A stretch of DNA of 64,000 nucleotides from Niastella sp. OAS944. Its GTDB lineage: Bacteria; Bacteroidota; Bacteroidia; Chitinophagales; Chitinophagaceae. A program made the position numbers and the translations under genes. The notes under the pieces are model-generated. The model had not been told where the DNA came from. It saw only the letters and a program-made list of their open reading frames with translations, and searched no databases. Position 1 is the first letter of the stretch. Every line of letters starts with the position of its first letter. Below are positions 41,111 to 49,997 of this stretch, one piece after another. The stretch spans positions 1,840,841 through 1,904,840 of the forward strand of contig JANUBW010000001.1 in the NCBI GenBank assembly GCA_024809215.1, read 5' to 3'.

Positions 41111-42619
41111 TTAGTTTTTAAATCTGAAGGCCCATACCTCTGCCAAACCTGGTTGTTTTTGTGAATCATGGCCCGATACGGGAACAAGCTTAAAATATCT
41201 GCATTGTTTCTGTGCCGGCAAACTAACATACTGTTTTAACAGATCGATATTATTAAGCGGGAATACACCAAGGCTTTCCCAACTGGTACTATCACTACTT
41301 ATTTGTATTTCCAGTTCTTTTATTTTACGGTCACCGGCTTTTTGCGAAATAATAAATCCATTCACTTTCGAAACGGCGCCCATATCTACCGAGATCCAAT
41401 GGTTGGGATAGTCTGTTGGGTTGGTTGAGTAACGGGTGATCCAGTATGTTGACAGGTTATCATCGATCAACCGAATGGCGAGACGGCTATTATTAGTTTC
41501 TTCAGAACTGAAGCCGGCAACTGACCATTGGGTTTTAGGATATATTAAACGGTGAGGTTCGCCTGCAGGGCGTAAGATCGGTTGGTTGATGGGTACCGGT
41601 TCGCCAAAATTGGGAGTTCCATCTGCATTCCAGGTAAACTTTTGTATCCGGGGGTTGCGTCCATTATTATCGCCGCCGTTGGGAAGATTTCGGGCATGGT
41701 AAATGATCCAGTCTTCTGTACCATCGGGCGATTTAAAAAAGCCGTTATGCCCGGTACCGTACGCATTACTTTCAGCCTTCATTGAAAAAACAGGTGTGCT
41801 CTTTTTTGTCCAGTTGGCAGCTACCAGCGGGTCACTACCTGGCGCCAGTGTAAGCAAACCGAGGCAATAACCATCTACCCAATAGCCACTGCTGGAGTAA
41901 ACAACAAACACCTGTCCCTGTGCATTTTTAAGTATTTGTGGCCCTTCGTTAATAGCAGCACCGCCTTTTTCCCAGCTATAGGTAGGCGTGCTTATCATAA
42001 CCTTTGGTCCTGAAATTGTCCAGGGATTACTCATGGGAGCAATGTAAATATTCTGTGGCGCAGCACCGGCATTACCGCCCGACCATAACATATATAACTG
42101 ACCGTTATGATCTAGTATAGTACCATCAATAGCCCATTGGTTAGTGGCATCGGCTACCTGCCCCTTAAACACCCAATTGCCCGTTGTGGGTGTGGCATCA
42201 GCATTCTCAACAACATACATGCGGTGATTGGCATTTGTACCATTGTCGGCAGCAAAATAAAAGTACCATTTACCGTTTATTTCATGCAATTCGGGCGCCC
42301 ATACATTTTTTGAATAAGCGGTGCCGGCAGGTGGTGTATATACTTCATACCTGCGCGAAGAGGCAAGCTCCGACATATTCTTTGTTTCCAGAATTACCAG
42401 TTTGCTTCCCTGCGTGTAGGTATAATAGTAGGTGCCATTTTTTTGTATTACCCAGGGATCGGGGCCACTGGTTAATACAGGGTTTGTAAATGTACTGTCA
42501 GTGATCAGTGCCGACAGATCTTCACCTGGTGGCTCCTCATCAAGGTATATGACTCTATTGCAGGCGGTGTACAGCAAAGCGCCGCCAATAAAACAAGTAA
42601 TCGTTAGTAACTGTTTCAT
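41111..42619 (-). CDS. GH43 lipoprotein with F5/8 type C (CBM32-like) domain
   Basis: 502 residues. Lipobox LLYTACN (acyl Cys about 20). GH43 propeller about 45-350 with SGPDPWVI (base Asp), QWAIDGTIL (Asp) and GGAAINEGPQIL (acid Glu). A C-terminal discoidin-type sandwich (about 365-500) carries WITRYSTNPTDYPNHWISVD and ELEIQISSDSTSWESLG, common as sugar-binding CBM32. Likely a surface or periplasmic arabinanase/arabinofuranosidase or galactosidase; exact substrate open. Second gene of the operon, 21 bp after the first GH43. Confidence 0.92.
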   Translation of the reverse strand: MKQLLTITCFIGGALLYTACNRVIYLDEEPPGEDLSALITDSTFTNPVLTSGPDPWVIQKNGTYYYTYTQGSKLVILETKNMSELASSRRYEVYTPPAGTAYSKNVWAPELHEINGKWYFYFAADNGTNANHRMYVVENADATPTTGNWVFKGQVADATNQWAIDGTILDHNGQLYMLWSGGNAGAAPQNIYIAPMSNPWTISGPKVMISTPTYSWEKGGAAINEGPQILKNAQGQVFVVYSSSGYWVDGYCLGLLTLAPGSDPLVAANWTKKSTPVFSMKAESNAYGTGHNGFFKSPDGTEDWIIYHARNLPNGGDNNGRNPRIQKFTWNADGTPNFGEPVPINQPILRPAGEPHRLIYPKTQWSVAGFSSEETNNSRLAIRLIDDNLSTYWITRYSTNPTDYPNHWISVDMGAVSKVNGFIISQKAGDRKIKELEIQISSDSTSWESLGVFPLNNIDLLKQYVSLPAQKQCRYFKLVPVSGHDSQKQPGLAEVWAFRFKN

Positions 42620-42640
42620 ATGATGGTTTGATTAGTTTCA

Positions 42641-44122
42641 TCATTGATTCACCAGTATAAAATCCTTGAAGAAGGCCGCTTGTTCTACCGGGCCTTTTGA
42701 AACCAGGCCTATACGTACAGCCCTGTCCCACGGTGGCAGATATGAGATATCTGCCGCTTCATTATTCAGCTCATTAAATTTTACGCCATCGGTACTGTAG
42801 GTAAATGTAACCTGCGTATTGTTTTTTACCTGAGCCCTTATGTTTACGTTTGAAGGTCTCAAAATTTCTTTTTCAGCAATAACCTGCACTTCATCTTTAC
42901 GCACCTGTATCAACCGAATGGTGTTGCTGTCAATTACCGTATATAAAATGTTTTTATCGTCCCCTATTAAAGCAAGCCCGGCCTGTGCAGTAGAGTTCTT
43001 TTGCACAGTAACGGCGGCATAATAGTTACCGGCTAAAATAGATTGGCCAATGTAGGCGCCGGAGGTGGAGGGAAGGGCGTGCAGTTTTAAGGTATTGTTT
43101 GCAATATTGTATTGTACATTTTTATAAATGCTCCAATGCCAGTTGCCCGACAGTGTTTGGTTGGAAAAACGATCAACCACTTTTTCGGTCTTTTTTATTT
43201 TACCATAATCATTACCATTCAGGAACCGCACCCATCCATCTTCGGTAAACTCAAACTCGTTTAGTAAACCTTGCCGGCCACCGTATGCACCCGTGTTTGT
43301 GCTATATGCATGGTAAAGAAAATAATGCCGGCCATTCTTTTGAACGGGTGTTCCATGACCGGGGCATTTCCATTCTGTATTGGCCGCCATCACCGGGTTT
43401 TGCGTATATTTTTCCCAGGGGCCAAGCAAATTTTTAGCTCTTGCAATACCGGTCCCATAACTACAACTTCTACCACAGCAGGCGGCTGCCGCATAAAACG
43501 CATAATAGTAATCGTTATGCTTTATGATCGAAACGCCTTCTACCAGGCCTTTTTCCCAGGGCACATCGCCACGAAAAAGTTCCTTCTTCTCACCCACCAG
43601 GGCCGTTCTGTCTTCCTTTATTTCTGCCGCCCAAATTGGTGTGGGTTTGCCAACACTGTTCCCATCTTCTTTCCATATCAGGTATAGCTTTCCATGCTCA
43701 TCGCGCATGGGAAAAGCATCTATTGAACCATAGTCCTGGCACATAAGCGGGCCAAGGTCTGTGTATGGGCCTTCTGGTTTATCGGCAACAGCAACGGCAA
43801 CACAAAGATTTCCGCCTTTTTTATGCGCTGTATAATACATGTATACTTTACCATTATCATACGAAATTTCGGGCGCCCAGAGGTAATAGTCGGCCCAGGC
43901 AGGCATTTTTGTAAACACATGACCGGCAGGTTTCCAGTTTACAAGATCGGTGGAGCGGTATAAAGGAAAAGCGGGGAACCAGTTTGAGGTAGTTCCTACT
44001 GCCCAATATTCATTACCAATTTTAACTACCGAAGGATCGGGATGATCGCCAGGCAGTACAAGCTGCTGGCCATTACCGCTGAAAATACACAGGAGTAACA
44101 TCAATGACAAAAACAATCGCAT
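42641..44122 (-). CDS. GH43 enzyme with C-terminal beta-sandwich (xylosidase/arabinofuranosidase type)
   Basis: 493 residues from ATG 44122 (MRLFLSLMLLLCIFSGNGQQ), a good signal peptide; an ATG at 44182 adds 20 non-signal residues. GH43 domain about 20-310: GDHPDPSVVKIG (base Asp), YGSIDAFPM (Asp), GLVEGVSII (acid Glu). A Cys cluster AAACCGRSC lies in blade 4. The C-terminal domain (about 340-490) is a concanavalin-like sandwich as in GH43 beta-xylosidases. First gene of the operon of four GH genes on the minus strand, divergent from the sensor kinase. Confidence 0.93.
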   Translation of the reverse strand: MRLFLSLMLLLCIFSGNGQQLVLPGDHPDPSVVKIGNEYWAVGTTSNWFPAFPLYRSTDLVNWKPAGHVFTKMPAWADYYLWAPEISYDNGKVYMYYTAHKKGGNLCVAVAVADKPEGPYTDLGPLMCQDYGSIDAFPMRDEHGKLYLIWKEDGNSVGKPTPIWAAEIKEDRTALVGEKKELFRGDVPWEKGLVEGVSIIKHNDYYYAFYAAAACCGRSCSYGTGIARAKNLLGPWEKYTQNPVMAANTEWKCPGHGTPVQKNGRHYFLYHAYSTNTGAYGGRQGLLNEFEFTEDGWVRFLNGNDYGKIKKTEKVVDRFSNQTLSGNWHWSIYKNVQYNIANNTLKLHALPSTSGAYIGQSILAGNYYAAVTVQKNSTAQAGLALIGDDKNILYTVIDSNTIRLIQVRKDEVQVIAEKEILRPSNVNIRAQVKNNTQVTFTYSTDGVKFNELNNEAADISYLPPWDRAVRIGLVSKGPVEQAAFFKDFILVNQ

Positions 44123-44170
44123 AACCAAAATAAAGCCACCCGTGGCAAATACTTTGTTCAACATTTTGCC

Positions 44171-44195
44171 GAATTGTACCAAACCGGCACAATTC
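44171..44195. promoter_or_regulatory. Inverted repeat between the GH43 operon and the sensor gene
   Basis: GAATTGTACC (44171-44180) and GGCACAATTC (44186-44195) pair with one mismatch around AAACC. Centrally placed between the divergent starts at 44122 and 44253, so a candidate operator for both. Confidence 0.45.
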
Positions 44196-44233
44196 CTTTT
44201 TCAAATGAGTAGTATTTATAATTTCCATTTTTA

Positions 44234-44241
44234 TATATTTG
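44234..44241 (+). promoter_or_regulatory. -7 element before the sensor kinase gene
   Basis: TATATTTG matches TAnnTTTG and lies 12 bp before ATG 44253, giving a very short leader. No clear -33 element. Confidence 0.4.
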
Positions 44242-44252
44242 AATGCGGGAAT

Positions 44253-47200
44253 ATGCGCTTGCTGTATAACATCATTACTTCAGTATTATCGTTGCTGCTT
44301 GTCGCGTCCTCGTCCTTTGGTCAATATTATTTTAAACAATACCAGGTGGATGATGGGCTGGGGCACAATGCAGTAACCTCTATTATTCAAGACAACAAAG
44401 GACTGATTTGGATAGGCACCCGCGACGGCATTAATCGCTTTGACGGATACACTTTCAAAACCTGCGAATACAAAAAAAACAAGTTTGGCCGCATAGGAAA
44501 TAATGTAATAAATTCTATTGCAGAAGATAAAAATGGGATGATATGGGCGGGAACAGGTAAAGGCCTCTTTAAATATGATCCCTACCAGGAACTTTTTTTT
44601 GAACTGGAACAAGCGCCTAAAGAATATACCAGCAATCTTCTTATCGACAAAAATAACGACCTGTGGTGCCTGGTAAATTTTTCATTATGCAAATACACCG
44701 CTGCTAAAAACAGGTTCGAAAACCTGAAAACTACAGCTTCCTGTATTGCATTTGATGCTGACATGAATTTGTGGCTGGGCGATAATGATGGCAATATTCA
44801 AATTTACGATCCACAAAAAACAAATGCGCCCATCAGGATCGTTGATAAAAGCCTTCCCGATAACGCCCGTTCAATAAGCAAAATATACCCGGTTGGCAAG
44901 AACGAATTACTCATAGGCTGTTTTAAACAGGGCCTGAAAAGCTACAACATACAAACCGGTAAAGTAAGCTCGCTCTCCCTACGCACCGACAAAAGCGACA
45001 TCTACGTTCGCGATATTGCTGTTGACAATGACGGCCAATACTGGATCGCCACCGAATCGGGCATCTATATTTATGACCCGGTACATCATGTAAGCAAGAA
45101 CCTGGTAAAACAACCCGGCTCGCCTTACGCCATCACCGATAATGCGGTTTATACCCTTTGCCGTGACAACCGCGGCGGTATGTGGACCGGTACTTATTTC
45201 GGCGGTATTAATTATTGCTCCAAAGACAATTCAAGGTTTGAAAAGTTCTACCCAATACCCGGCATCAATTCGCTATCGGGTGAAGCTGTACGCGAAATAT
45301 CGGCCGACAGCAATAATAATTTATGGATCGGAACCGAAGATGCAGGCATCAATAAGCTGAATTTAAAGACCGGCAAGATCACTAACTACATTCCTTCGGG
45401 AAAAAAACGCTCCATTTCTTACCCCAATGTTCATGGCCTGCTTGCATGGAACAACCAGTTATTTATTGGTCCGTTCTTTCATGGCATGGAAATAATGGAT
45501 ATACCCACCGGGGCCATTACCGACCGCTTTAGATTTGTAGGCAGCAAGAACGACCTGCTCAGTGATTTTGTAATTTGCATTTACAGAACGAAGGATGATC
45601 ACTTGTTAGTTGGTACCGCGTATCATGGCTCCGGCTTATTTGAATACGACACCCTGCATAAAACATTTAAACGCATTTCACAGATTCCTTATAATTCTTA
45701 CGTGTTTGATATTTTTGAGGATTCAAAAGGAAATATCTGGACGGGAAGCGTTAACCAGGGCGCATTTTATTATAACCCTAAAACAGGTGCACATGGTAAC
45801 TTTCGGTTTGGCGACACAGTGAACGGACAAAACACCAATGAATTTGCGGTATATAATATTTTTGAAGGTCACGATCATACACTGTGGTTTGCAACTACCG
45901 GTGGCGGGTTAATAAAACTAAGTGCCGATTGGAAGAGCACCAGAAGATATACTACCGAAGACGGTATGCCAACGAATGTACTGTATGGCATACTGGAAGA
46001 TGATAGCGGCCAGTTGTGGATCAGTTCACTTAAAGGCCTTATACGCTTCAATATGGCTACCTCGGCCATAAAAGTGTATACGCGGGCAAATGGCCTGATA
46101 ACGGACCAGTTCAATTATAATTCGGCGTACCGGCATACAGATGGAAAAATGTATTTTGGTTCGGTAAAAGGCATGATCGCTTTTGACCCGGCCTCATTCG
46201 ATCAGAAAGAACCCAGTCCGCCCACTTATATTACCGGTTTCCAGATCGACAATAAAGAAGTGGTCCCCGATTCGGCCAACAGTCCGCTCAAAAGATCTAT
46301 TCTTTATACCGATACTATAGTTCTTGACTACGATCAAAGCAGTTTCAGTATTGAATTTGCAGCGCTGAATTTTTCTTCGCCCGAAGTAACAAGATATAAA
46401 TACTTAATGAAGGGACTCGATAAATCGTGGACCTACCTCAGCACTAACCGTAAGGCCTATTTTACCGATCTTAGTCATGGTAATTATGAATTTATTGTTC
46501 AGGCCGAAAGTAATATCGGTAGCTGGGTGGGCAAGGAACGCAAACTGTTTATCAAAATTTTGCCGCCCTTCTGGAAAAGCAATACGGCATATGTTTTATA
46601 TATTCTGCTATTGGTTACAGCCATATATTTTGCTACCCGTTTATATCGTCAATATCTCGAAAAAAAGAACCTGCGTAAACTGCAATTGTTCGAACTTGAA
46701 AAAGAAAAGGAAATATACCAGGCAAAAATTGAGTTCTTTACCAATATCACGCATGAAATACAAACCCCGCTTACACTTATTGCCGGGCCAATAGAGTGGC
46801 TGAAGAAAAAATTCAGCAAGGATCCCGAGATCAATAAAACAATTACGATAGCTGAAAAAAATACCAACCGCCTGGTAGAATTAACCAGCCAACTACTTGA
46901 TTTCCGAAAGACCGAGGCCAGCCAGTTTAGCCTGAACTTTGTAAAAACCGATATTGTTGCCGTTATAACCGATATTGTATCTGGCTTTAAAGTACAGGCC
47001 GCTTCCAATAATATTACACTGAATATGGAATTGCCCGCCACTCATTTTATGGCTTATGTTGACAGGGAAGCATTTATTAAAATAAGTACGAATATGGTAT
47101 CGAATGCTATAAAATATGCTGCAACCAACGCTACCATTCACATAGGTACAGTAGAACCTTCGGCCGATTATTTCACCATTCATTTTATAAATGATGGAAA

Positions 47201-47432
47201 AGCCATTCCCGAAGAATTCAGACACCGGATCTTTGAGCCCTTTGTAAGGGTCCGTGGCAATAGTAAACCCGGAACAGGTATAGGTTTGTCGATTGCCAAA
47301 TCGCTAACAGAACTACATAATGGATCGTTACAATTAATTTCAGGCGAGCAAGATTTAATTAAATTTGAATTGCAGATGCCTATACACCAAAAATTTGAGT
47401 TTCAATTAAGCAGCTGGAAAAAGATAGAGTAA
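44253..47432 (+). CDS. Two-component sensor kinase with reg_prop repeats and Y_Y_Y domain
   Basis: 1059 residues from ATG 44253 (MRLLYNIITSVLSLLLVASS), a signal peptide; the frame extends upstream to 44142 but that part is not signal-like. The periplasmic sensor is two seven-bladed propellers of reg_prop repeats (VTSIIQDNKGLIWIGTRDGI and many more, about 25-670), then Y_Y_Y (about 690-765), a membrane helix at about 778-798, the HisKA domain with His834 in FFTNITHEIQTPLTL, and HATPase_c with SNAIKYA and GTGIGLSIAKSL. This is the front half of a hybrid two-component system sensing an oligosaccharide. Receiver and AraC domains are in the next gene. Confidence 0.95.
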   Translation: MRLLYNIITSVLSLLLVASSSFGQYYFKQYQVDDGLGHNAVTSIIQDNKGLIWIGTRDGINRFDGYTFKTCEYKKNKFGRIGNNVINSIAEDKNGMIWAGTGKGLFKYDPYQELFFELEQAPKEYTSNLLIDKNNDLWCLVNFSLCKYTAAKNRFENLKTTASCIAFDADMNLWLGDNDGNIQIYDPQKTNAPIRIVDKSLPDNARSISKIYPVGKNELLIGCFKQGLKSYNIQTGKVSSLSLRTDKSDIYVRDIAVDNDGQYWIATESGIYIYDPVHHVSKNLVKQPGSPYAITDNAVYTLCRDNRGGMWTGTYFGGINYCSKDNSRFEKFYPIPGINSLSGEAVREISADSNNNLWIGTEDAGINKLNLKTGKITNYIPSGKKRSISYPNVHGLLAWNNQLFIGPFFHGMEIMDIPTGAITDRFRFVGSKNDLLSDFVICIYRTKDDHLLVGTAYHGSGLFEYDTLHKTFKRISQIPYNSYVFDIFEDSKGNIWTGSVNQGAFYYNPKTGAHGNFRFGDTVNGQNTNEFAVYNIFEGHDHTLWFATTGGGLIKLSADWKSTRRYTTEDGMPTNVLYGILEDDSGQLWISSLKGLIRFNMATSAIKVYTRANGLITDQFNYNSAYRHTDGKMYFGSVKGMIAFDPASFDQKEPSPPTYITGFQIDNKEVVPDSANSPLKRSILYTDTIVLDYDQSSFSIEFAALNFSSPEVTRYKYLMKGLDKSWTYLSTNRKAYFTDLSHGNYEFIVQAESNIGSWVGKERKLFIKILPPFWKSNTAYVLYILLLVTAIYFATRLYRQYLEKKNLRKLQLFELEKEKEIYQAKIEFFTNITHEIQTPLTLIAGPIEWLKKKFSKDPEINKTITIAEKNTNRLVELTSQLLDFRKTEASQFSLNFVKTDIVAVITDIVSGFKVQAASNNITLNMELPATHFMAYVDREAFIKISTNMVSNAIKYAATNATIHIGTVEPSADYFTIHFINDGKAIPEEFRHRIFEPFVRVRGNSKPGTGIGLSIAKSLTELHNGSLQLISGEQDLIKFELQMPIHQKFEFQLSSWKKIE

Positions 47433-47433
47433 T

Positions 47434-48198
47434 ATGACAGATAGCATCCTTATTATTGATGACAACGAAGACATGCTGGAGTTCTTATCGGTAGTTTTAG
47501 GCGATACCTATAAACTGTACCTTGCCGCTAATGGAGAGGTTGCCCAAACTATTTTAGATAATGAAGTGATCAACCTGATCGTATCTGACATTATGATGCC
47601 GGGTATCGACGGGTTTGAATTATGCCGCCGCATTAAAAGCAATGTGGAATACTGCCATATTCCCATTATCCTGTTAACCTCAAAGAATACTTACGCAGCT
47701 CATATAGAAGGATTGGAAGTAGGTGCAGATGCATATATACAAAAGCCTTTTTCATCGGAATTGTTACAGGTGCAGATTGCCAACCTGCTGAAGAACCGCC
47801 GAAAGATAAAAGATCATTTTGCCAGTTCGCCATTTGATGATGTGGGTGTAATGGCGCATTCAAAAACGGATGAAGCTTTTCTAAAAAAACTTGATGAATA
47901 TATAAAGCTCAATATAAAAGACCCCAATATCGACATAGATATGCTGGCCGAGCATATGTATATGAGCCGTACTACATTTTATCGCAAAATAAAATCGCTT
48001 TCATCCTTATCGCCAAAAGAACTGATTGATATAACGCGGCTGAAAAAAGCTGCCGGGCTGATTGCTGAAAATGAATTTTCATTATTCGAGATCTCAAAAA
48101 AAGTGGGTTATAGCTCGCAAAGTCTTTTCACCCGCAACTTTCAAAAGTATTTTAAGATGTCGCCTGTTGAGTATTTTCAGTCGTTGCCAAGGAAATAA
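47434..48198 (+). CDS. Response regulator with AraC-type helix-turn-helix
   Basis: 254 residues. Receiver domain about 1-120 with DDNED, phosphoacceptor Asp52 (IVSDIMMPG) and Lys in YIQKPFS. An AraC-type DNA-binding domain lies at about 150-250 (MLAEHMYMSRTTFYRKIKSL, ISKKVGYSSQSLFTRNFQKYF). It starts one base after the sensor stop. In most Bacteroidota PULs this half is fused to the sensor as an HTCS; here the regulator is free and could leave the membrane once phosphorylated. It should activate the PUL genes. Confidence 0.95.
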   Translation: MTDSILIIDDNEDMLEFLSVVLGDTYKLYLAANGEVAQTILDNEVINLIVSDIMMPGIDGFELCRRIKSNVEYCHIPIILLTSKNTYAAHIEGLEVGADAYIQKPFSSELLQVQIANLLKNRRKIKDHFASSPFDDVGVMAHSKTDEAFLKKLDEYIKLNIKDPNIDIDMLAEHMYMSRTTFYRKIKSLSSLSPKELIDITRLKKAAGLIAENEFSLFEISKKVGYSSQSLFTRNFQKYFKMSPVEYFQSLPRK

Positions 48199-48201
48199 AA
48201 A

Positions 48202-48228
48202 ACCTTCCCCGAATGCATGGAGGAAGGT
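48202..48228 (+). terminator. Weak terminator after the response regulator
   Basis: ACCTTCC (48202-48208) and GGAAGGT (48222-48228) stem, preceded by A6; T-runs follow only eight bases later (48236-48240 and 48242-48248). Confidence 0.4.
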
Positions 48229-48454
48229 GCTGGCCTTTTTCATTTTTTGCCCGGTAACCATCGTTTGTCATGTTTATTATATACTGCACTTTCGGAAATA
48301 TGTGCAGATTTTCCCATTTGATATAGGTTAAACTTTCTGAATGGTCCTGTAAAATTACCAGCCAGGAGCGGGTTTTGCGAGGTTGTAGACGATTTGTAGA
48401 CGCAGCCTATTCAGCAATTGAGCTATTTTTGAATGGATTTAATATAATTAACAC

Positions 48455-49210
48455 ATGACAAATAAAATTTTCTTTGCCAAAAGCGATAGCCCTAAAATGA
48501 TCAAGGCATTTACCGATGCTCAAAACACCTTTAAATATTTATGGCGGGAATTGAGTTGGGAATACCGCAGAATTGTGCCGGCGTTGGAAGTAGCCTGTGT
48601 GAAAGTCGCTTTTTCTGAACAGATAGACCCGGATGAAGAGCCTACGGTAGAACACATGTGGATCAATGATATTATGTTCGACGGCGAAGTAATAAAAGGT
48701 ACCCTGATCAATACGCCCGGTGAACTTACCAATATTGAAAACGGCGATGAGGTTACCATACCGTTAAATCAGATCAGCGACTGGCTTTTTGCAACCCAGG
48801 GAAAAACATATGGTGGTTTTACCATACAGGCCATGCGTTCAGATATGAACAAAGCGGCGCGAGCGGAACATGACGAGGCCTGGGGCTTGGATTTTGGCGA
48901 CTATAATGACATATTATTAGTGTACGAACAAAAAGAACATCCTGAGAATTTGATCGACCACCCCATGTCCAGAAACACGAAAGAAAAGCTGGAAGAGTTT
49001 ATCAAAGAGTATCCTGGGGAATTAACAGCTGCAGATGAATTTGGTTATTCGATACTTCATAAAGAGACAATTGCCGGTAATTTGACGTCGGTAGAAGTTT
49101 TATTATCATTGGGAGCCGATAAAACCCAAAAAACTATTTACGGAAAAACAGCTTTAGACCTTGCCAGGCAGCTGGAATGGGAGCATATTGTAGCATTACT
49201 CGAGAAATAA
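48455..49210 (+). CDS. DUF2314 protein with C-terminal ankyrin repeats
   Basis: 251 residues, no signal peptide. The N-terminal DUF2314 domain (about 5-140) has EVACVKVAFSEQ, VEHMWINDIMFDGEVIKGTL and VTIPLNQISDWLF; the rest is two ankyrin units (ADEFGYSILHKETIAGN, LGADKTQKTIYGKTALDLAR). DUF2314 proteins have no known activity and often occur near toxin/immunity loci. A TAttTTTG element at 48424-48431 may be its -7 site. It is followed by another unknown gene 17 bp away. Both stand inside a run of carbohydrate genes to which they have no obvious link. Confidence 0.82.
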   Translation: MTNKIFFAKSDSPKMIKAFTDAQNTFKYLWRELSWEYRRIVPALEVACVKVAFSEQIDPDEEPTVEHMWINDIMFDGEVIKGTLINTPGELTNIENGDEVTIPLNQISDWLFATQGKTYGGFTIQAMRSDMNKAARAEHDEAWGLDFGDYNDILLVYEQKEHPENLIDHPMSRNTKEKLEEFIKEYPGELTAADEFGYSILHKETIAGNLTSVEVLLSLGADKTQKTIYGKTALDLARQLEWEHIVALLEK

Positions 49211-49227
49211 ACATGTAACGCAAACCT

Positions 49228-49929
49228 ATGACAGAAACAATAAAATACAAAGGACTCTACAAAGACAGTTTTGGATCATTGGAAATCGATATAGAAAATG
49301 ATTTTAACATGTTGTCGATGACAATTGACGGAGTTGAATTTTGTGGTCCCGAATTTTCTGACATGGCTATTCTTAATAAGGCTAAATATTCCAATGAGCA
49401 ACTTAAAAGATTTACATTTCATCCATTACGTGTTTATCAAACAAACAATATTTTAGAATCACTTTGTAATTGTTCATTGGAAATAGTTTTTCCGCAGGTG
49501 ATCATTGATAAATTAAATCATGCTGAGTTTTATACAAACTTAAAAATTGAATATTCTTTGGGGAATGTAAGACCCGTACCGGGGACTGGGATCGAGCATG
49601 AGAAAGTGAAGCTTACGTTAACAATAGACGACAAATTATATACAGGAGAAGGCGACTACATTGAAATAGCCTTCAATCAAATTCGCGACCAGTTTGCAGA
49701 CAAATTACAATTTAAAAATTGTTATGGTTGCATGTATGGAGATTATAGCGTTTATGGACAAAGTAGTTTTGGGTCAATGCTTTGCTTTTTGACCCAAAAA
49801 GAGAGATACAGTAAAGTGACCACCAAAGATGAGTATATGGAACTTGATAATGCAGACAGACAAGTGCAGGAAATATACTGTTGTGACCAATTTGAGATAA
49901 GGAAATGTGGGGCTGGTTATCGTGGGTGA
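49228..49929 (+). CDS. Unknown protein, probably DUF6304-like
   Basis: 233 residues, cytosolic. The C-terminal block FKNCYGCMYGDYSVYGQSSF is followed by GSMLCFLTQKERYSKV and an EIYCCDQFEIRKCGAGYRG end; I associate this Cys-rich block with a domain of unknown function (DUF6304) but cannot verify it. Cys residues at C-Y-G-C and Y-C-C could bind metal. Noticeably richer in A/T than its neighbours. Co-directional with the DUF2314 gene (17-bp gap), so probably one operon. Confidence 0.6.
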   Translation: MTETIKYKGLYKDSFGSLEIDIENDFNMLSMTIDGVEFCGPEFSDMAILNKAKYSNEQLKRFTFHPLRVYQTNNILESLCNCSLEIVFPQVIIDKLNHAEFYTNLKIEYSLGNVRPVPGTGIEHEKVKLTLTIDDKLYTGEGDYIEIAFNQIRDQFADKLQFKNCYGCMYGDYSVYGQSSFGSMLCFLTQKERYSKVTTKDEYMELDNADRQVQEIYCCDQFEIRKCGAGYRG

Positions 49930-49953
49930 CAGTATTAGAAATAATAAAGGATG

Positions 49954-49985
49954 AACCCCGGCGGTACCGCCGGGGTTGCTTTTTA
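49954..49985. terminator. Palindromic terminator between convergent genes
   Basis: A 24-bp perfect palindrome (49954-49977, arms AACCCCGGCGGT and ACCGCCGGGGTT) followed on the plus strand by GC and T5. It lies between the 233-residue gene and the converging GH97 gene. Confidence 0.8.
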
Positions 49986-49997
49986 TCGTTGTATTAA

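Noticed and set aside
44142..44252. 37-residue extension of the sensor kinase
   Set aside because: It overlaps the divergent GH43 signal region and inverted repeat, and the ATG at 44253 begins a clean signal peptide with a TAnnTTTG element just upstream.
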